From Saprospiraceae bacterium (lineage in GTDB: Bacteria > Bacteroidota > Bacteroidia > Chitinophagales > Saprospiraceae), in assembly GCA_020628475.1 (NCBI GenBank), contig JAHDFB010000035.1, forward strand, positions 1 to 35,180: DNA of 35,180 nucleotides, given 5' to 3'. This document shows positions 1 through 9,252 of this stretch, piece after piece. Position 1 is the first letter of the stretch, and each line of letters opens with the position of its first letter. The notes below the pieces were generated by a model that was not told where the DNA came from, did not search any database, and was given only the letters and a program-made list of their open reading frames with translations. The position numbers were made by a program, and so were the translations under genes.

Positions 1-578
1 AGTCCTAAATTATTGGTAGCATGATCACCGACCCATTTGTCTTCCGTGCCAACATTGACGTTCGTACTGCCGAAAGAACCATTCCACATCGTGTTTTCAA
101 CGAAAGCTACGCTAATCAAACTCAAAGGTCTGGCACCTTGAACATCCATTTCAATTTCTGAATAATCTGTATTCCGAACGCGATCTTCTCCGTTCATGCC
201 AAATCCCAATCCACCATCAGCAATACCCTGTGCACTACCAGGCCTAAAACCAGCAGATGGGATATGACAAGTCGCACAAGAATAGGTTCCTATACTTCCT
301 TCCTGAGCAGCATCTGTTCCAAAAGCTGTTTCGAAAAACAACAATTGTCCAAGGTTTACTTTTTGTTCCGTCAATGGATTTTGAGGATCTTGAGGAATAT
401 TCTCAAAATCGGTTTGATCTGGTAATATCCAATGGCTTAAATCACCTGTTTCAGCGGCATTACTAACCATGCGCTTAAGAGAAGCCTCCTGTTCTGATGC
501 AGGAATCATTCTAGATTTGGTGCAAGAAAAGACAGTCACTACTAATGCAAGCACTAGTAAAGTTTGGATATGGTTCAT
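1..578 (-). CDS. Di-haem cytochrome c peroxidase family lipoprotein (partial, N-terminal part)
   Basis: The frame is open from an ATG at 578 to the window edge, giving about 192 N-terminal residues; the C-terminal part lies outside. The start of the protein is a short hydrophobic stretch ending in VFSC, which fits a lipoprotein signal peptide. Near residue 98 the sequence reads SCATCH, a c-type haem attachment motif (CXXCH), preceded by GQLLFFE and followed by PSAGFRPG, the pattern around haem 1 of the bacterial di-haem peroxidase/MauG family. Members reduce hydrogen peroxide or oxidise other substrates in the periplasm. The second haem domain should be encoded upstream of the window. Substrate cannot be told from this part. 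The family call is firm; peroxidase versus MauG-like activity is open. Confidence 0.85.
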   Translation of the reverse strand, partial: MNHIQTLLVLALVVTVFSCTKSRMIPASEQEASLKRMVSNAAETGDLSHWILPDQTDFENIPQDPQNPLTEQKVNLGQLLFFETAFGTDAAQEGSIGTYSCATCHIPSAGFRPGSAQGIADGGLGFGMNGEDRVRNTDYSEIEMDVQGARPLSLISVAFVENTMWNGSFGSTNVNVGTEDKWVGDHATNNLG

Positions 579-932
579 AACGATTATTCGGTTAAAGAAA
601 TTCATTAATATATTATGATATTTTATAATATGTAAACAATATTTCTTATTACCGTGCAAAAATAGTGCTAAATTTGTTATTGCGGAGGATTATTTTCATG
701 ATACTTGTCATCTCTCGTCAATTATTTGAATAATTGTCATGCATTTAGCGTATTCATATTACGATAATATTTAAAGTGTAAAATACACAATATCAAATAA
801 AAATACATCTAATAATTTTAATACTTCCATCAAAAAAAGACCTTTGGTCATATGTCATTTTCGGCATTAAAAAAGATTAAAAAAATTTATTATCCTCATT
901 AATAAGTATCTTAACAGCTCAAAACCAGAAGA
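579..932. other. AT-rich divergent intergenic region
   Basis: This spacer separates two divergently transcribed genes. Besides the minus-strand -7 box at 657-664 I find no ORF, RNA gene or strong hairpin. A four-base-pair hairpin (GACC-TTT-GGTC, 839-849) after an A tract is too short to call. No clear plus-strand promoter was recognised for the gene at 933. Confidence 0.6.
657..664 (-). promoter_or_regulatory. Bacteroidota -7 box for the cytochrome c peroxidase gene
   Basis: On the minus strand this reads TATTTTTG, a full match to the Bacteroidota -7 consensus TAnnTTTG, about 79 bases upstream of the ATG at 578. I see no clear TTG -33 element at the usual distance. The predicted leader is about 70 bases. 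Confidence 0.45.
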
Positions 933-2570
933 ATGAAAGCACGATGTACCCTATTCCTTCTTTTCTGTATATGGTGTATTTCTTCCGCGCAGGTCGGTGT
1001 TTTACAATATGATCCTTCAATAAATAACTATTACACCTTGTTTTCGAACACCTTTGGTGATGATAGTTACCTCATCGATAATTGCGGACGCCTTATAAAC
1101 AAATGGACTGGAGAAAAGCCAAATGGTTTATCTTCAGCATTATTAAAAGATGGGACCCTACTACGTGCCTACAAAGAATCTGGTTCCAATATTTTTCAAC
1201 CGAGTGTAGGAGGAGGATTAGAAATCTTATCGTGGGAAGGAGAAATTCTATGGCAATACAAAGAGGCCGGAGAAAATTATATTCAGCATCATGATTTTGC
1301 CATTATGCCCAATGGAAATATTCTCTTCATTGGCTGGGAAGCAATAGCCACGACGGAATTAGCAGAAATGGGTATGAATACGGATATGATTTTCACTTCT
1401 ACCGTCTGGTTTGAATATATTAAAGAAATCAAGCCAAATGGTACCGATACCGAACTTATATGGGAATGGCATATGATTGATCATGTTGTCCAAGACCAAA
1501 TACCTGATTTAGACAATTACGGAATCATTGCTGATCATCCGCACAAATTCAACTTAAATTACACCTCCGAATTACAATTTAGTGTAGAAGATCCGTATCA
1601 TGCTAACGCTATTGATTATGATCCAATAAGAGACGAAATCGTATTAAATGTGCGATCTATCGGCGAATTATGGATTTTAGATCACAGTACGACCACGGAA
1701 GAGGCAGCCGGTGAGACCGGAGGGCAATCTGGCAAAGGTGGAGATCTTTTATTTCGATGGGGAAATCCAGCTGCTTATGATCGCCAAATTTCCGAAGATG
1801 ATTGGATGCTCTTTGGAGCGCATGGAACCAATTTTGTCGACCCCGGGCTTCCGGATGCAGGCAAGATCATCTTTTTCAATAATGGTGTCTTACGTCCAGA
1901 TGGTATGTACTCCACCGTGGAAATGATCGAACCGCTTTTGGACGCAAATCAAAATTATGTCTTGAACTCGGATGGTCAATTTGCTATTAGCTCCCATGAT
2001 ATCATTTTTGGAGAAGAACAAAATCTTGTTTCACTTTATGAAGCAAATGCCCACCAATTACCAGATGGCCATTTCTATATCAACGAAACAGAACGCGATC
2101 GATTGTTGCAAGTCAATCAAAACCAAGAAATCGTTTGGGAATATAAGATACCTCTCTTTCATGATTTTGTATTGGATCAATCCGATTCTTCCAGTTTTTT
2201 CTTACCGTTCGTTAGTTTGAGATATGCCGCTGATTTTGAAGGCTTCGAAGATCAAGATGTAACGCCCGGAGAGCTTATAGAAACAAATCCTTCTTCAGAT
2301 TTCTGTTCTATTCTTTCGTTGGAGGATACTGCTTCGTCATCCATTTATCTATCTTCAGAATCCGGATTCTTGGAAATTCAATCCGATGTTCTAATGAGTC
2401 GATTAGAAGTTATGAACTTGAACGGACAATTATTAGTAAGTGAAACCGTATCAAATCGTCAACAATATCAGTTGGATTTGATGAGCATCAACAATGGTAT
2501 TTATATAGTGCGCATATGGGACCATAAAGGAAACATGTACGTGCTTCCATTTAATCACTTTATTTACTAG
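933..2570 (+). CDS. Arylsulfotransferase (ASST)-family secreted protein with T9SS sorting domain
   Basis: The 545-residue protein starts with a signal peptide ending near SSAQ. Its body contains repeated beta-propeller-type strands with ASST-family features: a haem-free HHDFAIMPNGNILFIGWE stretch near residues 119-136, HANAIDYDP near 223, RWGNPAAY near 275 and a second HQLPDGHFYINE near 381. The last 70 or so residues (LEVMNLNGQLL, then NNGIYIVRIWDHKG) are a T9SS type A C-terminal domain, so the protein is expected to cross the outer membrane and be released or surface-anchored. ASST enzymes transfer sulfuryl groups between phenolic compounds, but many Bacteroidota family members are uncharacterised, so activity is inference. 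It ends three bases before the convergent acetyltransferase gene. Confidence 0.75.
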   Translation: MKARCTLFLLFCIWCISSAQVGVLQYDPSINNYYTLFSNTFGDDSYLIDNCGRLINKWTGEKPNGLSSALLKDGTLLRAYKESGSNIFQPSVGGGLEILSWEGEILWQYKEAGENYIQHHDFAIMPNGNILFIGWEAIATTELAEMGMNTDMIFTSTVWFEYIKEIKPNGTDTELIWEWHMIDHVVQDQIPDLDNYGIIADHPHKFNLNYTSELQFSVEDPYHANAIDYDPIRDEIVLNVRSIGELWILDHSTTTEEAAGETGGQSGKGGDLLFRWGNPAAYDRQISEDDWMLFGAHGTNFVDPGLPDAGKIIFFNNGVLRPDGMYSTVEMIEPLLDANQNYVLNSDGQFAISSHDIIFGEEQNLVSLYEANAHQLPDGHFYINETERDRLLQVNQNQEIVWEYKIPLFHDFVLDQSDSSSFFLPFVSLRYAADFEGFEDQDVTPGELIETNPSSDFCSILSLEDTASSSIYLSSESGFLEIQSDVLMSRLEVMNLNGQLLVSETVSNRQQYQLDLMSINNGIYIVRIWDHKGNMYVLPFNHFIY

Positions 2571-2573
2571 GAA

Positions 2574-3032
2574 TCAGGGCAATAACTTGGCAAAACATAC
2601 ACTGTTTTCCATTCCAGCATATTGTCCATAATTATCAATTTGATGATATCCATTTTTCTTGTAAAGTTGAATCGCGGCTAATTGGCGCTTGCCTGTTTCA
2701 AGAATGACTTTCTTGAACGATTCTTCATATGCCCAGGCCTCTAATGCCTTCAAAATTTGAGAAGCAATCCCCTTTGACCGATATGCAGATAAGGTATACA
2801 TTCGTTTTATTTCCACTTGATGGTCTGTGTCTTTTTTGAAAGCACCACATGCAACGGGAATATCATCGATATAGGCTAGAATAAAATGATCGATCGATTC
2901 GATTCCATTGAATTGATGATAAAAACTATGTTCCTCTCCATCGGTTACGGCCAGTTCTTGATCCAACTGTTGGATCAGACCCCGTAAATCGGTCGATCGA
3001 TTATCGCTGCGTCTTAACTCCACAGACATCAT
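2574..3032 (-). CDS. GNAT family N-acetyltransferase
   Basis: This 152-residue protein has the core GNAT fold signature: PVACGAFK (beta 4), VEIKRMYTL leading into AYRSKGIASQILKALEAWA (residues about 83-101, the acetyl-CoA pyrophosphate loop Q/RxxGxG/A), and the terminal LYKKNGYHQI motif. It acetylates an unknown small molecule or protein amine in the cytoplasm. Its ATG overlaps the stop codon of the upstream deformylase-like gene by one base (TAATG), which suggests translational coupling. A second in-frame ATG follows immediately, so the start could be one codon later. Substrate is not predictable. Confidence 0.85.
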   Translation of the reverse strand: MMSVELRRSDNRSTDLRGLIQQLDQELAVTDGEEHSFYHQFNGIESIDHFILAYIDDIPVACGAFKKDTDHQVEIKRMYTLSAYRSKGIASQILKALEAWAYEESFKKVILETGKRQLAAIQLYKKNGYHQIDNYGQYAGMENSVCFAKLLP

Positions 3033-3670
3033 TATTGTTCGTTTTCCAAATGATCTATAAATAATATGCCATGAAGATGATCGATTTCATGCTGAAAAAT
3101 AACCGAAGTAAAGCCTTCCACCGTTTCTTTTTTATGTACACCGTCTAGCGTGTCGTATTCTATTTCAATTTGTTTAGATCGTATCGTTGTCATCGCTTGT
3201 TTGTCTGGAATGGAAAGACATCCTTCCGGACAAGGAATTTTCTCTTCACCATACGATACAATCACTGGATTTATATAGCATTCGAACGGAAATTCATCCT
3301 TATCAAAGCGCTGCACCCAAATCATATTTTTGAGCACACCAACTTGAGGAGCTGCGATCCCCACACCCATCGAAGCACTATCTCGAACTGTTGCGTATAG
3401 TCTTTGGGCGAAAGCCCTCAAATAAATATCACCATCCAGAAACTCAATCGGCTCACTTTTCTGGCGAAGTAAGATAGAATCTTGATAGGAGCTTATTTTA
3501 AAAACGCGCAAAATATCACTAGAATCACCTGCAGAAATCATTTTAATCTGATCCGTTGTGAAGGTGCTATGGATGCTTGCTCTATTCGTTATTTTTTTCG
3601 TTGAAAAACAAGAAGAACACCAAGCCAATACGGCAATAAATAGGAAAAATCTGGTTATAGATGTCATCAT
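3032..3670 (-). CDS. Peptide deformylase-like protein with lipoprotein signal peptide
   Basis: All three peptide deformylase motifs are present: GVGIAAPQVG (motif 1), EGCLSIP (motif 2, metal-ligand Cys) and QHEIDHLHG (motif 3, two His ligands and the catalytic Glu). Classical deformylase removes the N-formyl group from nascent proteins in the cytoplasm. Here the domain is preceded by about 20 hydrophobic residues (ITRFFLFIAVLAW) and CSSC, which look like a signal peptide, probably a lipoprotein one, so the enzyme is predicted to be exported. I chose the ATG at 3670 because it gives the cleanest signal peptide; ATGs at 3667 and 3700 are alternatives. It is coupled to the GNAT gene downstream. 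A housekeeping deformylase is presumably elsewhere in the genome. Confidence 0.85.
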   Translation of the reverse strand: MMTSITRFFLFIAVLAWCSSCFSTKKITNRASIHSTFTTDQIKMISAGDSSDILRVFKISSYQDSILLRQKSEPIEFLDGDIYLRAFAQRLYATVRDSASMGVGIAAPQVGVLKNMIWVQRFDKDEFPFECYINPVIVSYGEEKIPCPEGCLSIPDKQAMTTIRSKQIEIEYDTLDGVHKKETVEGFTSVIFQHEIDHLHGILFIDHLENEQ

Positions 3671-3839
3671 TTCAGTTCTGGCATTTATGTAAATCGGCAT
3701 AAAGCTAAAAAAACATCATGGATTCATCTGTGCTACAAATTAATACAGAAGGCTATTTGTGAATTAACAAATTTATAGTACCATTGCAATCTGTATACCA
3801 TCCGGCAGTGTATACTTTCATATCACAAATCATATTCTT

Positions 3840-6089
3840 ATGTCTTTAAAAACATACGCTGCCTTTCTCATTTGTTTGTTTTTTTGTTTGGTGGGTCAAG
3901 CCCAAAAGCGCTCCGATGTTGATATCGAGTTGACCATAGATTCGCTGCTTCGAAACATGTCTGTGGAGGAAAAAATCGGTCAACTAGCGCTTCGAGGAAG
4001 TTCAAGTCGTGTAAAAGGAAAACTTCCAAACTCTTTAAAAAATGCTGTTCGAGATGGCAAGATCGGTGCCATCCTAAATGTCATGAATAAGGAGCATGTC
4101 GATATTTTACAGCGGATCGCTGTCGAAGAAAGTGAGCATGGCATTCCTCTGATCTTTGCCCGTGATGTCATCCATGGTTTCAAAACTATCTTTCCAATTC
4201 CCTTAGGTATTGCCGCTACTTGGGATCCTTCCGTGGCAGAGCTAGCAGCTCGAATCTCTGCAGAAGAGGCATCCATAGGAGGGATCCGTTGGACCTTTGC
4301 CCCCATGCTTGATATCGCTCGCGATAGTCGATGGGGCCGTGTCGCAGAATCTCCGGGAGAAGATCCATACCTAGCCTCTCAATTATCCAAGGCTTATGTA
4401 GCGGGTTTCCAAGGAAATGACTTAAGTAATCCGACGAGTATGATCGCTTGTGCTAAACATATGATTGCCTATGGAGCAGCTATTGGTGGACGAGATTATA
4501 ACACCGCTATTCTTAGTGATCCGCTTCTACGAAATATTTATTTGCCACCGTTCGAAGCTGCGCTAAAAGCTGGAGCCTTGACCGTGATGTCTTCCTTCAA
4601 TGAACTAAATGGTATACCGGCAACCGGAAATCGATATTTACTAAAAGATATTTTGCGCGAGGAACTGAAATTCGATGGCTTTGTGGTCAGTGATTGGAAT
4701 TCTGTGACCGAGATGATTCCACATGGATTTGCTGCTGACGAAAAACAGGCGGCAGAAATCGCCTTTAAAGCTGGACTTGACATGGAAATGACCAGTACCG
4801 CCTATGACCTACATTTAAAACAGTTACTGGAGGAAGGTAAAATCACGGAAAAAGAAATCGATTTTTACGTGGCCAACATACTACGCACCAAACTGCGAAT
4901 GGGCCTTTTCGAAACACCATATATACCCGAGGATCATCCTGGCGTTCTGTACCGTCCAGAAAGTCTAGCCGCTGCCAAACAAGCAGCTATTGACGCCTCC
5001 GTTCTTCTTAAAAACGAACAACAAATATTACCCTTAAAGAAAGGAACGAAGATCGCGCTTATTGGTCCATTAGCCGATAAAGGAAGAGAACAACTGGGAA
5101 CGTGGACCTTTGATAGCGAAGGTTCCGCATCTATTACGCCAAAAATGGCCTTCGACAGCCTTGATAATCACGTCATTTTCGAAGAAGGTTTGAGCTATAG
5201 TAGAGATCAATCTACCGAACAATTTGATGCCGCCATTCGCGCTGCAGAAAACTCAGATTGTATCCTTTTTGTGGCGGGCGAAGAAGCCATATTATCTGGA
5301 GAAGCACATAGTCGTGCCTCGATTAACTTACCCGGTGCGCAAGAAGCACTGATCAAACGATTGGCAAAAACGGGAAAACCCATCGTATTGGTGATCATGG
5401 CTGGCCGACCAATCACGATCCACCATATGATCGATGAGCTTGATGCGGTTCTGATGATGTGGCATCCAGGTACCATGGGAGGACCTGCCTTGTACGATAT
5501 GATATTTGGATTGGATCAACCGAGAGGTAGATTGCCAATAACTTGGCCCAAAACCTCTGGCCAATTACCGCTTTTTTATAATCACAAAAATACCGGTCGT
5601 CCAGCTTCCGCTGAAAGTTTTGTACAGATGGATGATATTCCTATAGGCGCTTGGCAAAGCTCTCTAGGAAATAACTCCCATTACTTGGATGCTGGATATG
5701 AACCTCATTTTCCCTTCGGCTATGGAATGGGCTACTCCAAGATAAAATATGCTCAACTAAAACTGAATAGCAATACAATGACCAGAGCAGCGCCTATAAT
5801 TATCGAAGCTACTATACATAACCTAGGTGATCGGGACACATACGAGACGGTACAACTCTATGTAAGGGACAAGGTCGGTAGTATTACCCGACCTGTTCGC
5901 GAATTAAAAGGATTTCAAAAAATTTATTTAAAAGCTGGGGCTTCTAAAACGGTACAATTTACCATCCATGCAAGTGATCTACGTTTTGTCAATGCCACTG
6001 GACAGTCCGTCATCGAATCCGGAGATTTTGATGTGTGGATTGCCCCCAATGCCTCCGAGGGATTAAAAGCGAGCTTCCTTTTGAAATAA
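3840..6089 (+). CDS. bglX: Glycoside hydrolase family 3 beta-glucosidase
   Basis: The 749-residue protein has a signal peptide ending near GQAQ and the full GH3 architecture. The N-terminal TIM barrel carries FARDVIHGFKTIFPIPLG (about 106-123), the CAKHMIAYGA substrate-binding Lys-His pair (206-207) and the nucleophile Asp285 in FVVSDWNS. The alpha/beta sandwich domain follows (LLKNEQQILPL, LFVAGEEAILSGEA, with a Glu-rich loop that may hold the acid/base). A C-terminal fibronectin III-like domain contains VQLYVRDKVGSITRPVRELKGF-type sequence, so length and order match BglX. It probably hydrolyses beta-linked glucosides in the periplasm. No T9SS domain is present. The symbol is by family resemblance; exact linkage specificity is inferred. 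Confidence 0.9.
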   Translation: MSLKTYAAFLICLFFCLVGQAQKRSDVDIELTIDSLLRNMSVEEKIGQLALRGSSSRVKGKLPNSLKNAVRDGKIGAILNVMNKEHVDILQRIAVEESEHGIPLIFARDVIHGFKTIFPIPLGIAATWDPSVAELAARISAEEASIGGIRWTFAPMLDIARDSRWGRVAESPGEDPYLASQLSKAYVAGFQGNDLSNPTSMIACAKHMIAYGAAIGGRDYNTAILSDPLLRNIYLPPFEAALKAGALTVMSSFNELNGIPATGNRYLLKDILREELKFDGFVVSDWNSVTEMIPHGFAADEKQAAEIAFKAGLDMEMTSTAYDLHLKQLLEEGKITEKEIDFYVANILRTKLRMGLFETPYIPEDHPGVLYRPESLAAAKQAAIDASVLLKNEQQILPLKKGTKIALIGPLADKGREQLGTWTFDSEGSASITPKMAFDSLDNHVIFEEGLSYSRDQSTEQFDAAIRAAENSDCILFVAGEEAILSGEAHSRASINLPGAQEALIKRLAKTGKPIVLVIMAGRPITIHHMIDELDAVLMMWHPGTMGGPALYDMIFGLDQPRGRLPITWPKTSGQLPLFYNHKNTGRPASAESFVQMDDIPIGAWQSSLGNNSHYLDAGYEPHFPFGYGMGYSKIKYAQLKLNSNTMTRAAPIIIEATIHNLGDRDTYETVQLYVRDKVGSITRPVRELKGFQKIYLKAGASKTVQFTIHASDLRFVNATGQSVIESGDFDVWIAPNASEGLKASFLLK

Positions 6090-6092
6090 TGT

Positions 6093-7727
6093 TTATCGTA
6101 CTGTCTTAATGAGTTTTTGAACTTCTAGCAAACGATTCTTATAGCTGAAGTGAACCGTATACAAGCCTGATTCGAAGCTGGATGTGTCCAGCCAATCTTG
6201 TCGGTCGGCTATACCGCTTTTACTATATACGCTTCTACCTTGCACATCGAATATTTCGACCTGATCAAACGATTGATCTTGTGACCTTAACATGATAAAA
6301 TCTTCAAATGGATTGGGATATATCTCAAAAGATGCATCTACTTCTTCTATTGGTTCTACATCAGTGATGACCGATTCGATTCTCTCGCAAACCTCTAGAA
6401 TTTCACTTTCGGAAGGGCAAGCCAATTCCGCATTTTCAATCAAATGTACCGAAAACTTCAAGTCAATAATATCTTGTGGTTCTAAGGTAAAAGGGCCAAA
6501 ACTAACTAAGGTTCTTTTATCTCTCGTTAATTGCCCATCTTCACAAGCTTTCCAAGGTGCTGGATCGGCGTTATCCGAATGATCGTATTGAAAAGAGCGT
6601 ACATCTGTACTTCCTATATTGTAGCCTTCTCCACCATATGTCAATGGCTCTCCATCTTTCCAACGAGCGCGAAGCCCATTATACACGGACAGACTATTTT
6701 GTGGATCAGTGGTTCCAAATGGTTCGTTGGATATATTCTGTCTATTATAACTAATAAAGGATGACATAGGATCACCACCGTTCATTTCATACTTCATCAA
6801 AAGTAGTGGTTGAGTTCCTTCATTGAAAGGATTTCCTTCTTGACAAACCGTTTGCTCCGTTCCATAATAAAAGATTAAGTTCGAATCCGGCAAGCAGCCA
6901 ACCATATCATTCGTGATACAACCTAGATCCGCATCCATCCAGATTCCAAAGTAAAAATCGTTCAGGGTCTCTTTGCCATGATAGATCGCCCGGACTTTCA
7001 TCTGAGAACTAAATGCCAATTCGACTTCATCCGTGTTTACACTTGAACTGACTAAAAATTCCATACCGATATGATCATCATTATCCTCATGACGATCATT
7101 ACTGATCCAAAACACGGATTCTGTACCTCGTATCGCAGGGTAATCTCCTTTAGTAGCATCATAATTTCCATCGCCATCTCGATCCACAAATGGTGCTAAT
7201 CCACCTGTATTATCTATGGGAAGATCAAATCCAAATTTATCCTTGAATGCCGTGCTTCCCGTTCCAGGATAAAACAATACATTTTCTGGTATGCTTTCGT
7301 TGATTTCTCCATCATCCTCATAGTCCGATTTTACCTGATTAACGTCCGCCGCTGATACTTGAAAAAACTGATCCCAATTGAGACAATCGTCTGGTTCAAT
7401 ATTTCCAGTCTCATCATCTAATGGCCCCGCCGCATAATCTGTAAAATCCATATACGCTCTGGCTGACACTTTTAAATCACCATCATCCGTCAATCCTCCC
7501 ATCCATAGTCCGCCTTGAAAAATAACGGGTGTTTGTACACCATCGGTACCATTTAAAACATAACCAGCGTCAAAATCATTAAAGGAATAAAAGGTTAAAT
7601 CTGGGCGATGAGAAATATCCATATCGTCGAGATTATGTTTGTATGTTGCTGACACGTCATCATCGCATTGCGCTCGAAGGGATAACAAGGATATCATGCA
7701 AAAGCAGAAGCTAAGCCAGGTTTTCAT
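6093..7727 (-). CDS. Secreted T9SS-sorted protein of unknown function
   Basis: Translation from the ATG at 7727 gives 544 residues with a clean signal peptide (MKTWLSFCFCMISLLSLRAQ). A longer in-frame start at 7784 would bury this signal peptide and is less likely. The body includes an acidic calcium-binding-like loop, DRDGDGNYDATKGDYPA, and Asp-rich segments, and many aromatic strands but no catalytic motif I recognise. The end (FEIYPNPFEDF, then SGLYTVHFSYKNR) is a T9SS type A sorting domain. It is likely a large surface or released protein. It converges on the GH3 gene with only three bases between stop codons. Function unknown. Confidence 0.8.
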   Translation of the reverse strand: MKTWLSFCFCMISLLSLRAQCDDDVSATYKHNLDDMDISHRPDLTFYSFNDFDAGYVLNGTDGVQTPVIFQGGLWMGGLTDDGDLKVSARAYMDFTDYAAGPLDDETGNIEPDDCLNWDQFFQVSAADVNQVKSDYEDDGEINESIPENVLFYPGTGSTAFKDKFGFDLPIDNTGGLAPFVDRDGDGNYDATKGDYPAIRGTESVFWISNDRHEDNDDHIGMEFLVSSSVNTDEVELAFSSQMKVRAIYHGKETLNDFYFGIWMDADLGCITNDMVGCLPDSNLIFYYGTEQTVCQEGNPFNEGTQPLLLMKYEMNGGDPMSSFISYNRQNISNEPFGTTDPQNSLSVYNGLRARWKDGEPLTYGGEGYNIGSTDVRSFQYDHSDNADPAPWKACEDGQLTRDKRTLVSFGPFTLEPQDIIDLKFSVHLIENAELACPSESEILEVCERIESVITDVEPIEEVDASFEIYPNPFEDFIMLRSQDQSFDQVEIFDVQGRSVYSKSGIADRQDWLDTSSFESGLYTVHFSYKNRLLEVQKLIKTVR

Positions 7728-7935
7728 ATTGAGGTATTTTCTTCCGAAATTACTAAATAAAAGTATAACTATCAATGTTTCCATTTTATCATCTACAGTC
7801 GTTGATCAATTCTAATGATTGAATTTAGTGGAAGAAACTCCTGAAAAAGAAATAGTTATCTGTGTGGGAATCATCATTCGTTCTAGATTATTCTGGTAAT
7901 TTTAGTTTATTTGAGGTAAATAACAACAATCAACT

Positions 7936-8388
7936 ATGACCGAAAAAAGGAATAAATCCACGCAACGCGTTGGATTAGCTTTATTAGTAATTCTTGCTTT
8001 TTTTATTATTTACTGGTTAGCCACAGGAGAGACCAAACCTGTTGAACAACCTGGTTCAGGTGGATTCAGTACAGAAGCTACTACGACTATGAACGCGGCT
8101 GATAGCGACATTGGAAATGAAGAGGCAAAACGAGATTATGAAACCGCTAAACAACATTTTTCAGAAGGAAATGAAGAGGAGGCTGAACGCTATTTGGAGC
8201 AAGCTGTATTAAAAGTCACCGATCCTAGCTTGGCCAGTGACATATATTATTGGCTAGGAAAGGCTCAATTTGAGCGCAGAAAGTACGGGCCTGCGAGAAT
8301 CAGCTTCACACTATCGAAGCATGAAGACGCAAAAAATATGATCGAGGTAATACGACAAGTCATCAAAAATCCTGACCCCAATCGATAG
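7936..8388 (+). CDS. Membrane-anchored protein with TPR-like helical repeat
   Basis: This 150-residue protein has a positively charged N-terminus followed by one transmembrane helix (VGLALLVILAFFIIYWLA, about residues 12-29), a linker rich in Gly, Ser and Thr, and then helices resembling tetratricopeptide repeats (RDYETAKQHFSEGNEEEAER and SDIYYWLGKAQFERRKYGPA). TPR domains mediate protein-protein contacts, so it probably scaffolds partners at the inner membrane, with the repeats likely in the periplasm. A possible variant -7 box (TTTATTTG, 7906-7913) lies just upstream. The specific role is unknown. Confidence 0.75.
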   Translation: MTEKRNKSTQRVGLALLVILAFFIIYWLATGETKPVEQPGSGGFSTEATTTMNAADSDIGNEEAKRDYETAKQHFSEGNEEEAERYLEQAVLKVTDPSLASDIYYWLGKAQFERRKYGPARISFTLSKHEDAKNMIEVIRQVIKNPDPNR

Positions 8389-8514
8389 GACTTGTCATTC
8401 AAATTGACAAATCTTGACCATTCATTACTGATCGCTTATTTATTTAGAAGTATTCCCGTAATGTTGTATCTTTAAATAAACTATTTGCAAATTCATTATT
8501 AAAAATTATTGACA

Positions 8515-9183
8515 ATGAAAACACTCTACCCTATCCTATTACTCCTATTTGTTGGTTTTACCGCTCAAGCACAGACTTTTGTCATTGAAGAAGATTCTAC
8601 TTCAGCTACCGTCGATGTAGAAGAAGTATACAATGCTGATTTTACTTATGATATCGCCTACAATGACACTACGGTGGCAACGTATCGATGGACTTTAGAA
8701 TTAGATGCTCCTTCCGAATGGCAATCTCAAATTTGTTTAAATCCTGTAAAATGTTATCCGTATGACACGGATAAAGCAGAATTAGAATTTGAAGCGAATA
8801 TCGATTATGAATTTGCTTTAAAAGTATTTCACAATGAAGTATGTGGTGAAGGCGATTATATTTTAAGACTAGAAACAACAGATGGCGTCATCTTAGAAGA
8901 AGTTAAAAGTCATGTAGTCGCTACAAATTGTGCCATAACAAATACAGTCGATGTTGATCTTATGGATATACAAATCACACCAAATCCAGCTCAAGATCAA
9001 TTTGTTTTAAGCAATAATGATCAAATTCAACATGTTATGATTTTTAATTCAACGGGAAGTATGATCAAAACGTTTGGACAACAGAACAGTTACAGTGTTC
9101 ATGATTTAGCCAGCGGATTATATTTCGTTCGAATTTTAGATAAAAACAATCAATCTCAAAGCACGAGTTTAATTGTAGAATAA
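8515..9183 (+). CDS. Small secreted T9SS-sorted protein
   Basis: The ATG at 8515 yields 222 residues with a strong signal peptide (MKTLYPILLLLFVGFTAQAQ); an in-frame TTG two codons earlier is ignored. The middle 120 residues form a beta-rich domain with paired cysteines (CLNPVKC, VCGEGDY, TNC) suggestive of disulphides in an exported protein. The C-terminal 70 residues (IQITPNPAQDQFVL, then ASGLYFVRILDKNNQSQ) are a T9SS type A sorting domain. No enzymatic motif is visible. The gene ends 12 bases before a strong hairpin that also serves the convergent lipoprotein gene. Confidence 0.8.
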   Translation: MKTLYPILLLLFVGFTAQAQTFVIEEDSTSATVDVEEVYNADFTYDIAYNDTTVATYRWTLELDAPSEWQSQICLNPVKCYPYDTDKAELEFEANIDYEFALKVFHNEVCGEGDYILRLETTDGVILEEVKSHVVATNCAITNTVDVDLMDIQITPNPAQDQFVLSNNDQIQHVMIFNSTGSMIKTFGQQNSYSVHDLASGLYFVRILDKNNQSQSTSLIVE

Positions 9184-9195
9184 TAAAAAAAACAA

Positions 9196-9227
9196 ATGGG
9201 CTATCTATATGAAAATAGATAGCCCAT
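9196..9227. terminator. Bidirectional intrinsic terminator
   Basis: A perfect 13-base-pair inverted repeat (ATGGGCTATCTAT, 9196-9208, with 9215-9227) and a six-base loop lies between two convergent genes. The left flank is A-rich (9184-9195), giving a U tract for the minus-strand transcript; the right flank is only moderately T-rich. Confidence 0.85.
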
Positions 9228-9252
9228 ACTTTGCTTACTCACTACTTACTCC

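Noticed and set aside
257..466. 69-codon plus-strand ORF
   Set aside because: Antisense shadow of the cytochrome c peroxidase gene, which carries the haem motif in the other strand.
839..849. GACC-TTT-GGTC mini-hairpin after an A tract
   Set aside because: Four base pairs are too few for a terminator or riboswitch claim.
7728..7784. Upstream extension of the T9SS protein gene
   Set aside because: The longer start places 19 residues before a perfect signal peptide; the internal ATG at 7727 fits better.
8392..8410. Small hairpin TTGTCA/TGACAA after the TPR-like gene
   Set aside because: Only six pairs and no U tract; not convincing as a terminator.
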